Shown piece after piece: positions 27,073-36,061 of a DNA stretch of 58,340 nt. The position numbers were made by a program, and so were the translations under genes. Source of the DNA: Clostridium sp. CAG:138 (GTDB lineage: Bacteria; Bacillota; Clostridia; Christensenellales; CAG-138); NCBI GenBank assembly GCA_000435055.1, contig FR879713.1, positions 1-58,340 of the forward strand, in the 5' to 3' direction. Every line of letters begins with the position of its first letter. Position 1 is the first letter of the stretch. The notes under the pieces were generated by a model. The model saw only the letters and a list, made by a program, of their open reading frames with translations, did not search any database and was not told where the DNA came from.

Positions 27073-29436
27073 TTATAAAATCGCGGTGCGGAGAATTGCA
27101 AGCGCGTCCACAGTGGTAATGCTGCCGTCGCCGTCCATATCCGCAAGCTCGGGATGTTCAAGTTCGCCGACCTGCATAACGTACCGCAGAACAAGCAGTG
27201 CATCTAAAGTGTCAACGGAACCGTCCATGTTCACGTCGCCGATGTCGGCAGGGGGAGCTGCATGTTCATACAGTGCAGTCACGGTGATATCGGAGTTTAC
27301 GGGGGTACCGTCATAATCCCAGCCGATGAACGTGAAGCCTTCATGTTCGGGTGCGGCGGGGAAGAGTTCACTTCCGAGAATTTCGCCCGCAGGAACAGTT
27401 GCCGTGCCGAGAATTTCACCGGTCACGCCGTCTTCAAACGTCACGGTGTGTTCCTCCGTTTCGCCGCCTTCGTCCATAAGCCATACCTGTGTGCCGTAGA
27501 AGGGGTTTGCGGTGCCGATGGTAAGTCCGCTTGACGTTTCAGCAAAAACTCGCAGACCGTGATTATAGGGATCGCCGAAACCGTTGGTTGTTACTGTTTC
27601 AAAGTTTACACCGTCATCGGAAATATACATGTCAAAGCCGCGATCCGCATCAGTGAGATAGGAAGCGCAGGTCAAAAGGCTGCGAACGGCTGCCATAACG
27701 CCTTCAATGCCGCCAAGCTTTTCGATAAGGTCACGAATGCTGCCGAAATCGGGAAGTGCATCGGGGTTCTGTGCGGATATTTCTTCACGCATCAAATACG
27801 CCTTCACGGTTTCCGGTGCGATGCCCTTTTTGTCGAGGTCGATACCGAGTTTCGAAACGTCACCGGTTGCGAGCATATGCGCAATCTCTTCGTTACTGAA
27901 TTCCGCAAGGAGCTTGTCCATGGCCTCCGTGCCGTCCTCATCGCCGCTGCCGCTGATTTCGATAAGGTCGCGAATGAATTCAATGAGCCTTGCCCATTCT
28001 TCGGGAGTCATGTTCAGAATATCGCCGTTCGCAAACTGCCCGACAGGTTCAAGCAGGCTGCTTGTGTCGAATGTTCCGATGCAGAGTTTGCCGTTGTACT
28101 CGGTCATCCTCCATATATATTGGTTTTCATTCCTGCCGAAGCCGGAGCCGATGCCTGAAATGCCTCCGTTCGGGAACATTTCGGTTGCATCGCCGACAAC
28201 AAGCTCAATGTTTTCGTCCGCATCCATACGGTAAAGATTTACCGACTGACGGAGATTTTCGTTCATGAAGTCGAAATTCGTGTGTTTAAGAACGTTGCCG
28301 AGAGCAATCTCTTCATCGTTATATTCACCGATGTAGAGATAACCGTTATAAACCTGCAAAACGCCTGCGCCGGAGCGGGTTCGTTCGGGATCTATGCCGA
28401 AAGTGTATCTTGCACCGTCGTTTTCGGTGTCCCCGATTACGGGAGTCCAACTCCAACTGCCATCCTCCGCTTTATCACCGCGAACAAGTGCGAAGGACTG
28501 CATTGTGTTTTCATCGGGCATGTTATCGGGAGTACCGGTGCAGATGGACACGTAAAGCTTGCCGTTGAATTCAACAATTTCCCAAATGGAACCGCCGTAA
28601 ATGCTGTCCGTAAAATGATAGGCGGGATAATTAAACAAATCCTGCTGGTTTGCAATAACGGTGAAGCCTTCCCTCGGGTTGGAGGATGAAAGGATTACCG
28701 GACCGTCCTTTGTGACGCAGCTCAGAATCAGCTCGCCGTCATATTCGCAAAGTCCGCGTATACCGGTGCAGACTCCGTTCATATAACCTTGATAGTAGTC
28801 CTGAAGGGTCATGCCCTGATAGACCATTATGATCTCATCGGTTTCGGGGTCAAGCTCATAGATGCAGGGAAGGTTGTTCACCGCACCGCAGAAATAGAAC
28901 TTTCCGTTATAGGCCGTAACATTGCGGAACATTGCATTGTCGCCGGTTGTGCATTTGGACATGAGAACGGTAACTTCGCCCGTTACGGTATCGATTTTCG
29001 TTAAAATGCCGCCGGCATTACCGCCGTCCTCTTCACCCGTGAAAAACGTGCCGTTGTAAAGCACGTTCAGAAGAGCCGTAAGCTTTTCCTGATCAAAATT
29101 GCCGCCGAGAACGCTGCTCATAAGGGTCAGCGTGTTTGTCAATGCGCCGTAGCAGGTGCCGACGTAGACGTATCTGCCGTGTCCTGCCGCGCACCATGAA
29201 TAGCTTTGTCCGCGTGCGCCCTGCCCGGCGTCCGACGCGGAAATAACGCCGTTGCCGACATAGTCAACAATACCGTCGTTCTGCCCGGAACCGTTGTCGG
29301 GGTGAGTGATTTTTTCAAAGCGCAGCGTGCCGTCCGGCTGAGCATAGCTCAGTGCGGAAACACCTGTGAAACAGTTTGCGCAAAGTGTCAGGCAAAGAAG
29401 AAGGCTGACAAACGCTCTAAAAAGATGCTTTTTCAA
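27073..29436 (-). CDS. Secreted dockerin protein with beta-propeller-like body
   Basis: This 787-residue protein has a signal peptide (about 1-28, MKKHLFRAFVSLLLCLTLCAN), a long body with recurrent YNGKLY/FNGKLYVS strand motifs typical of kelch/propeller-like folds (about 60-520), a helical insert (about 490-600), an InlB-type repeat (VTFEDGVTGEILGTATVPAG...FIGWDYDGTPV, about 670-725) and a C-terminal type I dockerin with two calcium repeats (DVNMDGSVDTLDALLVLRYV and DMDGDGSITTVDALAILRT). Dockerins bind cohesins on scaffoldins. The gene uses a TTG start behind GGGAGG. No catalytic motif for a glycoside hydrolase was recognised. Confidence 0.88.
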   Translation of the reverse strand: MKKHLFRAFVSLLLCLTLCANCFTGVSALSYAQPDGTLRFEKITHPDNGSGQNDGIVDYVGNGVISASDAGQGARGQSYSWCAAGHGRYVYVGTCYGALTNTLTLMSSVLGGNFDQEKLTALLNVLYNGTFFTGEEDGGNAGGILTKIDTVTGEVTVLMSKCTTGDNAMFRNVTAYNGKFYFCGAVNNLPCIYELDPETDEIIMVYQGMTLQDYYQGYMNGVCTGIRGLCEYDGELILSCVTKDGPVILSSSNPREGFTVIANQQDLFNYPAYHFTDSIYGGSIWEIVEFNGKLYVSICTGTPDNMPDENTMQSFALVRGDKAEDGSWSWTPVIGDTENDGARYTFGIDPERTRSGAGVLQVYNGYLYIGEYNDEEIALGNVLKHTNFDFMNENLRQSVNLYRMDADENIELVVGDATEMFPNGGISGIGSGFGRNENQYIWRMTEYNGKLCIGTFDTSSLLEPVGQFANGDILNMTPEEWARLIEFIRDLIEISGSGDEDGTEAMDKLLAEFSNEEIAHMLATGDVSKLGIDLDKKGIAPETVKAYLMREEISAQNPDALPDFGSIRDLIEKLGGIEGVMAAVRSLLTCASYLTDADRGFDMYISDDGVNFETVTTNGFGDPYNHGLRVFAETSSGLTIGTANPFYGTQVWLMDEGGETEEHTVTFEDGVTGEILGTATVPAGEILGSELFPAAPEHEGFTFIGWDYDGTPVNSDITVTALYEHAAPPADIGDVNMDGSVDTLDALLVLRYVMQVGELEHPELADMDGDGSITTVDALAILRTAIL

Positions 29437-29621
29437 TTTTGTACCTCCCTGTCTGCGTTTTCAGCAGGCAATCTAAAATTTTAAAGCAGGTAAGTTCTTT
29501 CCACCTGTTTCAGGCTGATTATAGATCTGAAACATGCGCATGTCAATACAAAAAACGGAAAGCCCGAAGAAAAAAATGAAACCCGTTCATGCGTTCGGTG
29601 AGTGATACTCCGATTTTTGTG

Positions 29622-29650
29622 TTGACATTCAGCTCAAGACGCGGTATAAT
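29622..29650 (+). promoter_or_regulatory. Promoter of tRNA-Gly
   Basis: Exact consensus TTGACA (29622-29627) and TATAAT (29645-29650) with a 17-bp spacer, 55 bases before the tRNA. A GGGTG/CACCC leader hairpin lies at 29670-29685. Confidence 0.85.
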
Positions 29651-29704
29651 ATGCCTGATCACAAACAAGGGTGGAATATCACCCTCGAATATTTAATGTT
29701 TCGC

Positions 29705-29778
29705 GCGGGTGTAGCTCAATGGCAGAGCGTCGGCTTCCCAAGCCGATCACGTGGGTTCGATTCCCATCACCCGCTCCA
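29705..29778 (+). tRNA. tRNA-Gly (CCC), CCA encoded
   Basis: The cloverleaf is complete: acceptor GCGGGTG paired with CACCCGC, D arm AGCTCAATGGCAGAGC, anticodon stem TCGGC/GCCGA around loop TTCCCAA (anticodon CCC, glycine GGG codons), T arm GTGGGTTCGATTCCCAT, discriminator T and encoded CCA at 29776-29778. Confidence 0.97.
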
Positions 29779-29816
29779 TTTTTTTATACAGCAAGACTTT
29801 TAATAACTGTTGGGAT

Positions 29817-30068
29817 TTATTTTGCCGTTAATAAAAAAAGAAACAGAATAAGCATCAATATCAATATCGCTGCAACGGTAAATACGGCTGCATGTTTTGC
29901 AGCTTTGTTGCCGTTGTTTTTATTTGCCGAAGATTTGTTGAAGTTTTCATTTGTGCGAACTGCATTTTCAAAATCTAAATCCTGCGGCTGCGAGAGGCTT
30001 TTCGCCTGAGCTTTGCGCTGCTCTGCCAATGCACGCCTGTAAAGAGACAGCGGATCGCTTGAGTTCAA
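29817..30068 (-). CDS. Small single-pass membrane protein, perhaps 5'-truncated
   Basis: This 83-residue frame has a charged N-terminal half (NSSDPLSLYRRALAEQRKAQAKS), an Asn/Lys-rich linker and a C-terminal membrane segment (about 60-81). The only start is a TTG without ribosome site, and the frame stays open upstream to about 30139, so a longer gene may have been cut when the mobile region to the right was inserted. I do not recognise the family. Confidence 0.35.
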   Translation of the reverse strand: MNSSDPLSLYRRALAEQRKAQAKSLSQPQDLDFENAVRTNENFNKSSANKNNGNKAAKHAAVFTVAAILILMLILFLFLLTAK

Positions 30069-30142
30069 AATGCGTGTGCAGAAGTTTTCAATCCATACAG
30101 CATCAGAAGGTACGCAAATGCTATCCGCTCTCAGATGCGTTT

Positions 30143-30739
30143 ATGGTCCAAAACGAGTATCCTCAGAGCAGCAAAGAGCCCAAATGGCATATTCTTGTTC
30201 AAGTTTCAGAGAATAAATGCATACTCTGCTCCACTTTGGGAGGATATGTTAGGTATGCGCCCATGTATATCCATAGTTTTAGGCTGATAGCCCCTCGCAA
30301 ACTTTTGGAAGCTCAGCTAATCAATCAGCGGTATCAGAATTATGAAGATATTCCTACTGTGCATGACAGGCTCCGCTGGTGCCGCCATCACAAGGGGCTG
30401 ACGCAGAAAGAGGTTGCAGAATTGACAGGCATCAGTCATTCCAGATACTCTGATATGGAAAACGGGGCTGTTGACTACTATACAAAAGAAATCGCGGACA
30501 AGCTGGCTGCATTCTATGAAATACCGGTGTATGACCTTCTGGACGATTACAATCTCTTCCTATATACAGGACAAGGGAAACTGATAAGAGAATATCGCGA
30601 GAGCCTCGGTATGAAGATAAAGCCATTTGCACAGCTGATTGGAATAGACCGCAATCTGCTCCGTGCATGGGAGGCTGATCAGAAGCGAATGAGCCTCAAT
30701 TCTTGGAACAAGTTTTTCAAAAACATCATCAAATTATAA
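30143..30739 (+). CDS. Transcription regulator with two HTH (XRE-like) domains
   Basis: The 198-residue protein has an N-terminal region I do not recognise (about 1-70, with KWHILVQVSENKCILCS), an XRE-type helix-turn-helix (VHDRLRWCRHHKGLTQKEVAELTGISHSRYSDMENG, about 72-108) and a second HTH-like unit (LIREYRESLGMKIKPFAQLIGIDRNLLRAWE, about 143-175). Such regulators accompany mobile elements in Clostridia. The ATG at 30143 lacks a ribosome site and the frame is open upstream, so the start is uncertain. The similarity of the two HTH units suggests an internal duplication. Confidence 0.65.
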   Translation: MVQNEYPQSSKEPKWHILVQVSENKCILCSTLGGYVRYAPMYIHSFRLIAPRKLLEAQLINQRYQNYEDIPTVHDRLRWCRHHKGLTQKEVAELTGISHSRYSDMENGAVDYYTKEIADKLAAFYEIPVYDLLDDYNLFLYTGQGKLIREYRESLGMKIKPFAQLIGIDRNLLRAWEADQKRMSLNSWNKFFKNIIKL

Positions 30740-30753
30740 AGGAAAGCAGGTGC

Positions 30754-30981
30754 TTAACCTTTTTGAGGGTTGATCACCTGCTTGCTTTTTACTGTTTCAA
30801 TAATTGAATCCAGCAGCTGTACCTTCTGTTCGGAAGGACAATTCAATTTTTTGATGGTTTGATTCACTTTATCTGCGTGGACAACGGCAATACATCTCGC
30901 CAATTCACGCTTACCTTCTTCTGTTTTTGGGTAATGAATAATTACTTGGATTGGAGCACTTGTTCTTGCGATGCCACACAC
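30754..30981 (-). CDS. Small protein of mobile-element type
   Basis: This 75-residue protein (APIQVIIHYPKTEEGKRELARCIAVVHADKV then KLNCPSEQKVQLLDSIIETVKS) resembles short uncharacterised proteins carried near relaxase genes in clostridial elements. The start is odd: AAGGAGG overlaps directly with the GTG used here (AAGGAGGTG), leaving no spacer; an ATC codon five codons in would have ideal spacing, but ATC starts are rare. It is tail-to-tail with the HTH gene. Confidence 0.5.
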   Translation of the reverse strand: MCGIARTSAPIQVIIHYPKTEEGKRELARCIAVVHADKVNQTIKKLNCPSEQKVQLLDSIIETVKSKQVINPQKG

Positions 30982-30984
30982 CTC

Positions 30985-31761
30985 CTTCAGTATTTCAATC
31001 TATGAGAGAGAATTTGTCCGTTATTACCACGCTACATCGTCTGTTTCCTTACTTGAAGTTGGAAATTCGTGCAATAATACTGTCAGGAAACTTCAGAACT
31101 TCTTTCGTGGTATCATTTTGTCAGAAGAATATCAAAGACATACTGAGTGCCTATTGAGCTCTGATTGACTGGTTCCACAGAGGAAGGCCTCTCATGGAAT
31201 ACCAGAATTTCAGTTGGATCATCACCATCATATAATGTATGGAAGCGCAATGACTGTACAGGGGACTTATTTGACAGTGAGTACGATGGTCTTGCGCGAG
31301 TCATCAATGCTATACACCTCAGACGGTATGGATTCGTGAGCTTTTCCCAATGTATTTTTGATACAAACCACTAGTACGGATACTTTTGTCATGTTCCTCA
31401 TAAGAAGTATGAAAGATTTGAAGGAAAACAGGGTGAAGATAATAAGCATTCGATTAGTAAATTCCAGTCTTTTATAGAATATGAACCTTATGCTTATCAG
31501 ACTATGATACGCTGGAGCATTTAAGATGATGCCGCAGAGATGGCGAATAAGAATAAGTAGGTGTGCGTCGCAGCCGTTCCGGATGACGAGTATGAGAGAT
31601 TTGAAGGTTTTGCAAAACTAACGCGGTCTATTTCTGTTCAGTACAGAATATAAAGTACGCAATAGTGAGCATATTGCTATGATTGTTGAGGCAAAAGATA
31701 TCGATACATTAGTTGTAATACTGTCAAGACTGAGTTATGAGACTGAGGAATTCCATCTTAT
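30985..31761. other. Decayed coding region
   Basis: No intact gene. Fragments look like former coding sequence: on the plus strand two segments share a KYERFEG / EYERFEG motif (about 31405 and 31585) separated by stops, and on the minus strand two overlapping frames (31113-31307 and 31267-31449) look like one gene split by a frameshift. I cannot assign families. Confidence 0.35.
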
Positions 31762-33350
31762 GAGACTCTTCCCCATATTTTGTGTAAACGCTGTACGGCA
31801 TGAATGTTAAAGTGCTTCGAGGTCGTGATGGACGCATCTGTCCATCGCGGCCTTGGCTGCATATTAGCGTAAAGCCGGCGGTTTGTCAAGGGCGTGAAGC
31901 GTTCATTTTACCCTTGACGAAGCGACGGCTTTTCGCTATCGTTTGGGTATCGTTATCAAGCCGGAGCGATGCGGTCGATCCGGTCTGCAGCGACCCTCCG
32001 CCGTAAACTCGGCGGTCGTAATCTGCCGTCAGAGCGGCATCCTGTCGCCGAAGAAGACCTCAAGCTGAGCGTGTATCTGCGCCCAGTCCTTACGCTTGCC
32101 CGTCCACTTCCGCGTGATGTCCATCGCGGCAAGGTAGAGCATCTTGAGGAGAGCCTCATCGTTTGGGAAAACCGCCTTGTTCTTCGTCACTTTCCTGAGC
32201 TGACGATTGAAGTTCTCAATGGCGTTGGTTGTGTAGATGATGGTCCTGATCTCCTGTGGGTACTTGAAGTATGCCGCAAGCTCAGGCCAGTTTTCGCGCC
32301 AGGACTTGGAGATCTTGGGATACTTGGAATCCCATTTGACGGCAAATTCGTCAAGAGCGAAGAGGGCTGCCTGCTCATCGACTGCTCCGTACACGGCCTT
32401 CAGATCCGCCATGAGCGCCTTTATATCCTTGTAGGATACGTACTTCGTACTGCTTCGTATCTGGTGTATGATGCAATGTTGGACTTCAGTTTTAGGGTAA
32501 ACGGCCTGTATCGCCTCGGGAAATCCCGTAAGCCCGTCGATACATGCTATCAGGATATCCTCCAAGCCTCTGTTTTTCATGCCGTTGAGGATCGAAAGCC
32601 AGAACCTCGCGCTCTCGTTTTCCCCAACGTACATGCCCAAAACGTCCTTCCTGCCGTCAAGATCGATGCCGATGGCTATATAGACGGCCTTCTTGATGAT
32701 ACGTCCTTCACTTCTCACATTGTAGTGTATGGCGTCCATGAATACCACGGCATATACGCTCTCCAGCGGTCGCTGCTGCCATTCCTTTACCACAGGCAGT
32801 ATCTTGTCCGTCACGCGGCTTATCGTGGAATCAGACACCTCAAGACCGTAAATGTCCATGATATGCGCTGAAATATCGTTCGTAGTCATACCCTTGGCGT
32901 ACATCGAAAGTATCTTTTCCTCAATATCGCCGGTAAGAGTAGTCTGCTGCTTTTTACTAACTGAGGTTCGAATTCGCCCTCTCGATCCCTCGGGATCGCA
33001 AGCTCCATCTCGCCGAAGCTCGTCTTCATCGTCTTCTTGCTGTGACCGTTCCGGCTGTTCGTGCCGGTCTTGTTCTTGTAGTCGTACTTGCTGTAGCCGA
33101 GCTCCTCGTCAAGCTCCGCTTCGAGACCGTTTTCGAGTATCGTTCCAACCATCTTGCGCAAAAGCTTGTGCAGATCTGACAGGTCGTTCACATTGAAGTT
33201 CGTCAAAACCTCCTGAATCTGCTTCTTCATGAGTTCATTTGCCGCCCGCTCTTCCGGGCTGTCCTTGTACTTTGGCATTTTAATTCCTCCTGCTTGGCTT
33301 TTCTATTCTATACCATACAGGAGGTTTACACAAGATTTGAAGAGGTCTCT
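31762..33350. mobile_element. IS256-type insertion sequence
   Basis: The element is bounded by imperfect terminal inverted repeats sharing TGTGTAAAC (31781-31789; complement at 33324-33332) and GAGA-CTCTT-like tips (31762-31770; 33341-33349). It is about 1.59 kb, with one transposase gene on the minus strand that is broken by a frameshift. A clear target-site duplication was not found, so the ends are approximate by a few bases. Confidence 0.75.
32029..33278 (-). pseudogene. IS256-family transposase, frame-disrupted
   Basis: Two overlapping frames together encode one transposase of about 410 residues: the N-terminal part (32886-33278; TGTNSRNGHSKKTMKTSFGEMELAIPRDREGEFEPQLVK) and the C-terminal part (32029-32904; FMDAIHYNVR, CIDGLTGFPEAIQAVYP, TTNAIENFNRQLRKVTKNK). 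The mutator/IS256 DDE residues are present. The break is at about 32955 in a GTAAAAAGCAGCAG context, consistent with a one-base change in an A run. IS256 elements normally use one frame, so I read it as a mutation, although a programmed shift on the A run cannot be excluded. Confidence 0.85.
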
Positions 33351-33487
33351 AACTGATACATAGTTATCACCTTAGTGATACACAAAATGTATCAAAAAGG
33401 TATCACCTTACTGATACATAGTCATCACCTTAGTGATACACAAATGGTATCACCTTACTGATACATAGGTATCACCTTATAGATGCA
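33351..33487. repeat. Array of five dyad-symmetric direct repeats
   Basis: Copies of TATCACCTTAGTGATACA start at about 33365, 33401, 33423, 33448 and 33470, with a half-copy before the first. Each core TATCAC-CTTA-GTGATA is an inverted repeat, so the array is both directly and inversely repeated. It lies between the IS256 end and the 3' end of the relaxase gene. The layout suits iterons of a replication or partition site, or operators; no replication gene remains next to it. Confidence 0.8.
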
Positions 33488-33529
33488 CAAAAACAAGGGA
33501 GGCACATCTGCCCCCCTTAAATTATGCTT

Positions 33530-34993
33530 TTATAGTTCGGTTTCGCACTCTTCACGGTCCGATTCGCGTTCTTCTCTGCCATTATTTATCAATCTTTCCA
33601 TGGTTTTCATCAAAAATTTCCTGATGTTAATCAATTCAGCGATTAATTTCATTAATTCTTTTATCAATCGGGCTATTTCTATCAGTTTCTGAGCAACATA
33701 ATCGACAAAAACGTCCTCCCCCAGCACCCTTAATTGTGTATCATCTCTCAAATATACCTCATTACGCTTCAGTACTCTCTGCATTTCCTCCAAGTCCTCC
33801 AATTCAGCCCTCGCTTTGAACTCCCTGGCATCGATTTCTTCGGCTGTCTTTATCCGATTTTGCACGATATAGTCATGCACATCTACCATCTTTTGTGTCT
33901 CAGCATCTTTTCTTTTATGCATCACCGATGCCATTAAGGCTGCATCCAGACTAAGCACTGTTCCCGTAGTTTTGGGTATCAGTCCATTTACCTGATATGT
34001 CGGGATATTCCCGTTCCACTGTGTGTTAATACAATGATATCCATTTTTATTATCTTGCAGTCTATATCCGGGTCCGATGTATTGGTTAGGTTGGGTTCTT
34101 GTATCACCGGCCTGCTGTTTTTTATCTCTATTGCTCATTTCGGCCGTTTTTTTCGTCTTTTCGTCGCTTTTCGCTTTCTGTGATAGATGATAACTGCCTT
34201 TTTTTGAGCGTCCTTGCTTGGTGAAGCTCCCACCGTTTTCGGGAATTACAGTGATAGAACAGCCTTTTTTAACATCATCGACCCATTCAGCGTATTTTGA
34301 ACCGCATTTTTGACGCATTTCACTATTTTCTATTATTGAATACCCGTGTGATACACAGATTCTATCCAATTCTGCTCTGATTTCTCTTATTCTTTTGTTA
34401 TTCATCGATATCGTCCTGCTGCCATCTTTGGCAAAATTGGAGATTAACAGATGAATATGAGCGTTGTCGGTGTTATAGTGAGCTGCCGAGATGGCATAAA
34501 ATCGGCTAAGGGTGTCGCTGTGCATCAGTTCATCAGTTATTTTTCTCAATTCATCCGGTGAAGGGTGCTCAAACTCGGGAAAACTGAGAAAACAATGCTG
34601 TGCTAAGATAGGTTCTTTTTTGATATATACGTATTTTTCATCGTGATTTACGCCTGACAGCATTTTTTCAAGTTTTTTCTTATCATTTATATCGATATGT
34701 TTCCTTTTTGCGTAGTCTGATATTGTAAATTTAACCTCGGCTGTGGAACGGCCTTTTGCGGAGTGGAGCTCGTTGTATTTTAGTTGTGCAAATCCAAACT
34801 GCTGAATTGCCAATTCGATGTTTGCGCTGCATCCGTTGTGTCCGAAAGTATAGGCTCTCTCTATGTGGCCGTCTCGCATATAGCTCAGGACCCTCTGCAC
34901 GTCTCCGGATGGCACGACCTTATCAGGGTTTGCGATGTATCTGGCAGCCTTAATCGGGGAGGCGTGGATTGGTTGGAAACTCATCGTAGCCAT
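33530..34993 (-). CDS. MOBP-type relaxase (MobA/VirD2-like)
   Basis: This 487-residue protein is a conjugative relaxase that would nick oriT and pilot the transferred strand. The N-terminal relaxase domain has PIHASPIKAARYIANPDK, the FTISDYAKRKH region, and the metal-binding three-histidine motif III in SAAHYNTDNAHIHLLISNF (about 163-181). The C-terminal part is hydrophilic and helical, ending in KLIEIARLIKELMKLIAEL (about 440-460). Its start overlaps the MobC-like gene by 44 bases, a tight operon. The nearby conjugation machinery is missing, so it would have to be mobilised in trans. Confidence 0.88.
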   Translation of the reverse strand: MATMSFQPIHASPIKAARYIANPDKVVPSGDVQRVLSYMRDGHIERAYTFGHNGCSANIELAIQQFGFAQLKYNELHSAKGRSTAEVKFTISDYAKRKHIDINDKKKLEKMLSGVNHDEKYVYIKKEPILAQHCFLSFPEFEHPSPDELRKITDELMHSDTLSRFYAISAAHYNTDNAHIHLLISNFAKDGSRTISMNNKRIREIRAELDRICVSHGYSIIENSEMRQKCGSKYAEWVDDVKKGCSITVIPENGGSFTKQGRSKKGSYHLSQKAKSDEKTKKTAEMSNRDKKQQAGDTRTQPNQYIGPGYRLQDNKNGYHCINTQWNGNIPTYQVNGLIPKTTGTVLSLDAALMASVMHKRKDAETQKMVDVHDYIVQNRIKTAEEIDAREFKARAELEDLEEMQRVLKRNEVYLRDDTQLRVLGEDVFVDYVAQKLIEIARLIKELMKLIAELINIRKFLMKTMERLINNGREERESDREECETEL

Positions 34994-35309
34994 TCTCTAC
35001 ACCCCCTCTCGCCATTTTCTGCATAAATAAAGCCGATTGTTCTTCCAGCGCTGTTAATCTTTCGTTAATTTTCAGTAAATCATCGATAAAAACAATCTTG
35101 TAGTGCACCGGAGCAGTCATTAGTTTATTCAGCGAATCCCTGATTTCTGCAATGTTTTCTGCATAGCTAAAAGCGAGATCCATGCGCTGCTTATCGGCAA
35201 AGAGTCTTTCCCTCAGTACAGCGTTCATCGTCGTGCTGCGTAACAATGCCTCGGCTTCAACCTCTGCTTTTTCCAGTGCAGAAACTCTAATTTTCACATA
35301 ATCATTCAT
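34950..35309 (-). CDS. MobC-like relaxosome accessory protein
   Basis: This 119-residue protein starts MNDYVKIRVSALEKAEVEAEALL, as expected for a ribbon-helix-helix or MobC-type DNA-binding accessory protein, with a long helical middle (VLRERLFADKQRMDLAFSYAENIAEIRDSLNKL) and a coiled-coil-like end. It is encoded immediately upstream of, and overlapping, the relaxase; genes in this place typically bind oriT and help the relaxase. Assignment rests mainly on context. Confidence 0.65.
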   Translation of the reverse strand: MNDYVKIRVSALEKAEVEAEALLRSTTMNAVLRERLFADKQRMDLAFSYAENIAEIRDSLNKLMTAPVHYKIVFIDDLLKINERLTALEEQSALFMQKMARGGVENGYDEFPTNPRLPD

Positions 35310-36061
35310 ACATCAAAAGTCCTTTCTGCTATTTGTCTTAAGTATGAAAGATTAAAAGGTAGTGTAACTCTACACTTAAGCGTAACAAGCATAGATTTTT
35401 TGTCCAAAGTCCAAAAAATCGGAACTGTATTATTTTTTAAGCATAGTTTAAGTTATCTCCATAGGCAACAAATGATAAGCAATAGAAGGTCATACAATGG
35501 AAAAATTTATTTGCACATACAATCATAGAGAAATGAGAGCTAACTTCTGCGCAAGATAATAATCACAGAAGCTCACATTCGTCAACGTATGCTTGAGTAC
35601 GGAATCGTGTCAAATCCTTCTTGGAAGAATAATATGCAGAGGTCGAGGGTCGGAGTCTGGCACATGCTTTGAGCAGGACGGCTGCTAATTCATAAGCTGT
35701 CCGTGCTATAGTGTTTTTCAGGAGACGCGCCTCGCTTTCGTGGTTTTTGTTCTGAATAATCACAATTAGCCGCGAAAGACGCGTCCCCATTTTTTGCCGC
35801 TCCGCCTGTGGCGATCGTTTGACTCATCGCGCCGATACTTCTGCACAAGCTATAGCTTGTGTTCGTACCGCCTTCGCGGCAGAAAGCGCAGGCGCTATTA
35901 TGAGTATGGCTCAAGTTTTATAAACACTAATGGTTCGGTTATTTTGTCGCGTTGGATTACTTTGTCATTGATATTTACACCCAAGGAATGATCTGCAAGC
36001 ACAAGACCTTATTACCTGAATAAAATACTATTGTTTTCTTATCCACTCAACAATATGTACT
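35310..36061. other. Non-coding stretch with oriT-like hairpin and palindrome
   Basis: About 750 bases without a supported gene. It contains a possible oriT hairpin (35394-35420), a transposase-fragment repeat (about 35535-35600) and an 18-bp perfect palindrome (35844-35861). Two overlapping minus-strand frames (35563-35914) have no family resemblance. Confidence 0.5.
35394..35420. other. Hairpin in a possible oriT
   Basis: GATTTTTTG and CAAAAAATC form a perfect 9-bp stem 85 bases upstream of the MobC-like gene, adjoining CTTAAGCGTAACAAGC. Position upstream of mobC-mobA is where oriT normally sits; the nick site itself was not recognised. Confidence 0.35.

Noticed and set aside
29705..29778. 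tRNA-Gly as integration (att) site of the mobile region
   Set aside because: I found no repeat of the tRNA 3' end at the right side of the mobile region (to 39780).
33351..33487. CRISPR-like array
   Set aside because: Spacings are 4-18 bases, uneven and partly repeated; each unit is a dyad. No cas genes are near.
35563..35914. Two overlapping short minus-strand frames
   Set aside because: No ribosome site, no family resemblance, and low-complexity palindromic DNA beneath them.
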